This document shows, piece by piece, positions 61,319 to 64,000 of a stretch of DNA of 64,000 nucleotides. Source of the stretch: Amycolatopsis sp. WQ 127309 (GTDB taxonomy: Bacteria > Actinomycetota > Actinomycetes > Mycobacteriales > Pseudonocardiaceae); NCBI RefSeq assembly GCF_023023025.1, contig NZ_CP095481.1:5407001-5471000 (forward strand), written 5' to 3'. The number at the start of each line of letters is the position of its first letter. Positions within the stretch are counted from its first letter, which is position 1. The translations under genes and the position numbers were made by a program. Under the pieces are notes generated by a model. It was given only the letters and a program-made list of their open reading frames with translations. It was not told the DNA's origin and searched no databases.

Positions 61319-62111
61319 GACTGCCCCCGGTTCTCACTCCGGCGGGCCGGGACGAGGTCCGGGTGCGGCCGCGGTTGCGGTTGCCCTTGATCTGGCGCAG
61401 CACGTAGAACAGGCCGCCACCGACCAGCAGGAACAGCGCCGCCACCACGGCGATCTGGGACGTGTCGAGGCCGAGGGGGGCCCCGGCGGGCGCCGCGGTG
61501 GTGGACACCGCGGGCTCGGGCAGGGCGGTGTAGTCGACCATCCCGGTGCTCTCGAGCATCGTCATGTGCCGCATCACGGCCTGGTTGCCGACGGTCGCGA
61601 ACGCCCGCACGTCGTCGTTGCGGGTGCCGGCCCGCAGCTGCGCGAGGACGGCGAACACCTGGCCGTGCGCCGCGCGCAGCCGGTTGGCGAAGACGCGGTC
61701 GAACGCCGGGCCGGGAGCCGCGTTCATCTCTTCGAGCAGCCAGCCGCGCTGTTCGTCGGAGGGCTGGTCGGGCACCGGCGAGTTCAGCTTCGCCGACAGC
61801 GCGCGGGTCGCGACGTCGAGCCGGCCGTGATCCATCATGATCGCGAAGCCGACTTCCTTGACCAGCGGGCTGCCCTTCTGCATGGCCATCATGCCCGACG
61901 GCATCTCCCACAGACCCGCTTGGCGGACCTTGGTCAGCAGCACCGAGTCGGTGGGGGAGACCGCCGTGGTCTGGGCGGTCGAGGCGGAGCCCGGCGCGAG
62001 CAGCGTCAGCACCGCGACCACCACGAACAGGATCCGGACCAGCGGCCGGGAGCGTTCGAGGGGCGACGGCGGGTCGAGCTCCAGCGCGGCGAACTCAGAG
62101 GCCGAACGCAT
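61311..62111 (-). CDS. DUF4142 protein, exported and C-terminally anchored
   Basis: A 266-residue protein with an N-terminal membrane/signal segment (PLVRILFVVVAVLTLLAPGSASTAQ, about 24-48), a DUF4142 helical domain (about 50-195; LLTKVRQAGLWEMPSGMMAMQKGSPLVKEVGFAIMMDHGRLD and RAAHGQVFAVLAQLRAGTRND) and a C-terminal membrane helix (QIAVVAALFLLVGGGLFYVLRQI) followed by a basic tail. DUF4142 has a ferritin-like four-helix fold and no established function. The domain would face outside the membrane. Its start lies 17 bases inside the end of the lipoprotein gene. Confidence 0.84.
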   Translation of the reverse strand: MRSASEFAALELDPPSPLERSRPLVRILFVVVAVLTLLAPGSASTAQTTAVSPTDSVLLTKVRQAGLWEMPSGMMAMQKGSPLVKEVGFAIMMDHGRLDVATRALSAKLNSPVPDQPSDEQRGWLLEEMNAAPGPAFDRVFANRLRAAHGQVFAVLAQLRAGTRNDDVRAFATVGNQAVMRHMTMLESTGMVDYTALPEPAVSTTAAPAGAPLGLDTSQIAVVAALFLLVGGGLFYVLRQIKGNRNRGRTRTSSRPAGVRTGGSHG

Positions 62112-62688
62112 TTTGCCTCCACTCGTCCTGGGTGAGCGTGATCTTCTTGCCGTCCGGCGCGATGGGGTACCACGCCTGCTCGGCGCCCTGGCCGGACGTG
62201 TCGGCCGGTTCGCTGTCGCCGGTGAAGTGGTAGAGCGGCCAGCCGGCGAGCGTGAGCTGCTGGCTGCCGTCGTCGCGGGTGAGCTGCCCGATCAGGGACG
62301 GGTCGACGTCGATCGGCGCGGGGCCGCCGACGTTGACCGGGATCCACTTGGTCGCGCAGGCGCCGGTGCAGTTCGACCGGGACGGGTCGGACGAGTCCCG
62401 GTCGTAGCGGTAGATCGTGTAGCCGGTTCCGTCGACGAGCATGAGCCCGAGGTCGAAGGTCTTGGCGGCGCGGATCTGGCTCTTCGCGGGGTCGTTCGGG
62501 TTGGCCGTGATCGGCTGCGGCATGGCGAGGGTCATCGGGGCCTGCTGGCCGGGCATCTGCATGCCGGCGCCCCCACCTGCGGCGTAACCGCCGGAAGTGG
62601 TCGCGGCGCCGGCGGTGCAGGCGGTGAGCAGAGCGAGTGCGGTGAGGCACACGGCGGCGGGGACCACCGGTCGGGGAATGCGGATCAC
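62095..62688 (-). CDS. COG4315-type secreted lipoprotein
   Basis: A 197-residue lipoprotein. The signal peptide ends in a lipobox, LALLTAC, so the Cys is lipid-modified and the protein held on the outer face of the membrane. Two copies of the lipoprotein repeat follow: GYTIYRYDRDSSDPSRSNCTGACATKWIPV and WPLYHFTGDSEPADTSGQGAEQAWYPIAPDGK, as in SCO0930-like proteins. Two Cys in NCTGACATKW lie where related proteins may bind a metal or haem; this is unproven. GTG 62688 is chosen, with GGAGG four bases upstream; an in-frame ATG 62706 lacks a site. First gene of the redox operon. Confidence 0.84.
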   Translation of the reverse strand: MIRIPRPVVPAAVCLTALALLTACTAGAATTSGGYAAGGGAGMQMPGQQAPMTLAMPQPITANPNDPAKSQIRAAKTFDLGLMLVDGTGYTIYRYDRDSSDPSRSNCTGACATKWIPVNVGGPAPIDVDPSLIGQLTRDDGSQQLTLAGWPLYHFTGDSEPADTSGQGAEQAWYPIAPDGKKITLTQDEWRQNAFGL

Positions 62689-62830
62689 TGCTCCTCCGTG
62701 GGGCATGACTACGCGCTGTTGCCGGGGGTGCAACGAAAAAGCGCGCGGAAGATCCACTGTGGACGACTGGTCCGGGGTGGATGCGGAGCGTTGCGGGGGA
62801 CAACGCCTTGTCGGGGGTCTTCGGTAGGGG

Positions 62831-62857
62831 ATACGGACACGGTCCGGAAACGGTTCA
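62831..62857 (-). promoter_or_regulatory. ECF (SigL-like) promoter of the redox operon
   Basis: On the minus strand TGAACC (62857-62852), 16 bases, then CGTAT (62835-62831) matches the SigL-type consensus TGAACC-N16-18-CGT. It points to the lipoprotein gene, with a leader of about 135 bases. The divergent gene codes for a SigL-like sigma factor. Confidence 0.6.
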
Positions 62858-62909
62858 AAAAACTTTCGGGCTCATTTGGTACTGGACGCCGGGGCTCCGG
62901 CACACCAGG

Positions 62910-63482
62910 ATGTCCCGCGTGGGACGGCACACTCGAGCGCTGAGACCCGTCGAAGATCAAGAAGGCGTGGTTGTCGAGCCGAACGACGCCTCCGATGATC
63001 TGGCGAAGGCGCTCTACCAGGAGTTCGGTGGGTCCCTCATGGCGTTCGCGCTCCGGCTGACCGGCCACGACCGGCAGTGGGCCGAAGACGTCGTGCAGGA
63101 GACCCTGATCAAGGCGTGGCGGAACGCGGACAAGCTGGACCGCCGGCCGGAGATGCTGCGCGCGTGGTTGTTCACGGTGGCCCGGCGGACCGTCATCGAC
63201 GGCTGGCGCAGCCGCAGCGTCCGTCCCCAGGAGCTCGAAGAGATCGAATCGGACGCGATCACGGTGTCCGACGAGTCGGACCGCACGCTCGCCGCGATGA
63301 TCGTCTACGAGGCGCTGCAGGGGCTTTCGCCCGAGCAGCGGGAGGCCATCCAGCAGACCTACCTGCGCGATCGGACCGTGAACGAGGTCGCCGCGACCCT
63401 CGGCGTGCCCCCGGGCACCATCAAGTCCCGCATCCACCACGCCGTCCGCGCCCTGCGCCGAGCGTTGCGCGAGCGGGGGTGA
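62910..63482 (+). CDS. ECF sigma factor, SigL/SigK-like
   Basis: A 190-residue extracytoplasmic-function sigma factor. Region 2: LYQEFGGSLMAFALRLTGHDRQWAEDVVQETLIKAWRN and LRAWLFTVARRTVIDGWRSR; region 4: LSPEQREAIQQTYLRDRTVNEVAATLGVPPGTIKSRIHHAVRALRRAL. Similarity is highest to mycobacterial SigL, and a zinc-type anti-sigma gene follows, as rslA follows sigL. ATG 62910 has only a weak AGG nearby; GTG 62919 and GTG 62967 are alternatives. It is divergent from the lipoprotein redox operon, whose promoter has the SigL-like motif, so that operon is the likely target. No SigL motif was found in front of the sigma gene itself. Confidence 0.9.
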   Translation: MSRVGRHTRALRPVEDQEGVVVEPNDASDDLAKALYQEFGGSLMAFALRLTGHDRQWAEDVVQETLIKAWRNADKLDRRPEMLRAWLFTVARRTVIDGWRSRSVRPQELEEIESDAITVSDESDRTLAAMIVYEALQGLSPEQREAIQQTYLRDRTVNEVAATLGVPPGTIKSRIHHAVRALRRALRERG

Positions 63483-63488
63483 GCTGAG

Positions 63489-64000
63489 GTGGCCGGGTCC
63501 GCACACACCGACGTCGCCGCGTACGTGCTCGGCGTCCTCAGTGAGGCCGAGAACAACCAGTTCGAAGCCCACCTGATGAACTGCCCCGACTGCCAGCTCG
63601 ACCTGATCGAGCTGTACCAGCTGCCGGACGTGCTCGACCTCGTCAAGCGCAGCTGGCCCGAGCCCCCGATGCCCGCCCCCGGCCCGCGCACCCTCGCCCC
63701 CGGGCCCCGCGTGCTGCGCGGCCTGATGGAAGAGGCGTCCGTGAAGCGGCGACGCCGGCGCCGGGCCGGCATCATCGCCGGCACCGCGGCCGCCGCGCTC
63801 GTCATCGCCGGGCCGCTCGTGACGCTCGCCGTCCGGCCCGCCGACGCCGTCCCGCCCGCCTCCCTGTCCGCGCCGAGCGGCAAGCCGGCGTCCGCCGTGA
63901 CGAGCGTCCCCGCGACGTCCACACCACCGCCGTCGGCCGCGTCGACGAGCCGGCCGCCCGGTGGCGGCCAGACCTACGGCCGCGGCAGCGGCGGGTCGGC
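63489..64000 (+). CDS. Zinc-type anti-sigma factor, RslA-like (3' end missing)
   Basis: Membrane anti-sigma factor that should hold the upstream sigma factor inactive. Read from GTG 63489, seven bases after the sigma stop, 170 codons are visible before the window ends. The zinc anti-sigma motif HxxxCxxC is seen as EAHLMNCPDCQLDL near residues 27-37, followed by a Pro-rich linker, a basic stretch KRRRRRR and a membrane helix AGIIAGTAAAALVIAGPLVTLAV (about 92-114); the outside part is Ser/Thr/Pro-rich. The C-terminal sensor region is cut by the edge. Redox release of zinc from this motif is known in RslA and RsrA. Confidence 0.88.
   Translation, partial: MAGSAHTDVAAYVLGVLSEAENNQFEAHLMNCPDCQLDLIELYQLPDVLDLVKRSWPEPPMPAPGPRTLAPGPRVLRGLMEEASVKRRRRRRAGIIAGTAAAALVIAGPLVTLAVRPADAVPPASLSAPSGKPASAVTSVPATSTPPPSAASTSRPPGGGQTYGRGSGGS

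Overview
The window is GC-rich, densely packed actinomycete chromosome. The gene set (a complete conservon, F420-dependent oxidoreductases, a mycothiol-type DinB-fold enzyme, mycobacterial-style cholesterol genes) and the style of the intergenic repeats suggest a Pseudonocardiaceae member, probably Amycolatopsis or a close relative. That placement is inference; no rRNA or tRNA gene is present to settle it.

Layout. 1-1.8 kb: the end of an acetate/monocarboxylate symporter and its DUF485 partner. 2.8-9.2 kb: a four-gene conservon (cvnABCD), whose sensor protein carries a very large Gln/Pro/Gly-rich tail. 9.3-10.3 kb: DUF899 protein and ArsR regulator. 10.4-13.7 kb: fused isobutyryl-CoA mutase IcmF. 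13.7-17.0 kb: methyltransferase, two LLM flavin/F420 enzymes and a mycothiol-dependent-type enzyme. 17.0-19.8 kb: kstR facing fadE34. 20.1-24.2 kb: Snf2-type helicase plus SWIM zinc-finger protein. 24.4-27.0 kb: LipC-like esterase facing a wax ester synthase/DGAT. 27.0-33.2 kb: a Ddn-like protein and an alpha/beta hydrolase facing the igr-type operon fadE28-fadE29-chsH2-chsH1-ltp2. 33.3-44.6 kb: membrane protein, then the leftward operon kstD-kshA-small Cys protein-kshB-hydratase-riboflavin kinase and the rightward flavoprotein and hsaADCB genes. 44.6-49.5 kb: TetR regulator, a hydrolase-fold protein without nucleophile, Rv1733c-like membrane protein, Smr protein, metallo-hydrolase, fatty acid desaturase. 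49.6-58.6 kb: the KstR2-type block fadE33-fadE32-fadE31-crotonase-fadD3 facing fadE30-ipdF-kstR2-fadA6. 59.0-64 kb: a leftward lipoprotein-DUF4142-haem membrane protein-ferredoxin-ferredoxin reductase operon, divergent from an ECF sigma factor and zinc-type anti-sigma factor.

Functional picture. About half of the window is sterol catabolism. FadE34 and the igr-type enzymes shorten the side chain; KstD and KshAB open ring B; HsaAB, HsaC and HsaD open and cleave ring A; FadD3, FadE30-33, IpdF and FadA6 belong to C/D-ring (HIP) degradation. Both repressors, KstR and KstR2, are encoded here. I find three exact and three near matches to the KstR operator and one exact match to the KstR2 operator, each in front of the expected genes. 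Cyp125, hsaEFG, ipdAB, ipdC and mce4 are not in the window. Additions I do not remember from the mycobacterial cluster are a crotonase lacking both catalytic glutamates, a small Cys-rich protein between kshA and kshB, and a stand-alone riboflavin kinase.

The best candidate for an undescribed system is the last one: a tightly coupled chain of NAD(P)H-type ferredoxin reductase, 3Fe-4S-type ferredoxin, bis-haem membrane protein, anchored DUF4142 protein and secreted lipoprotein, with a SigL-like promoter in front and an ECF/anti-sigma pair diverging from it.
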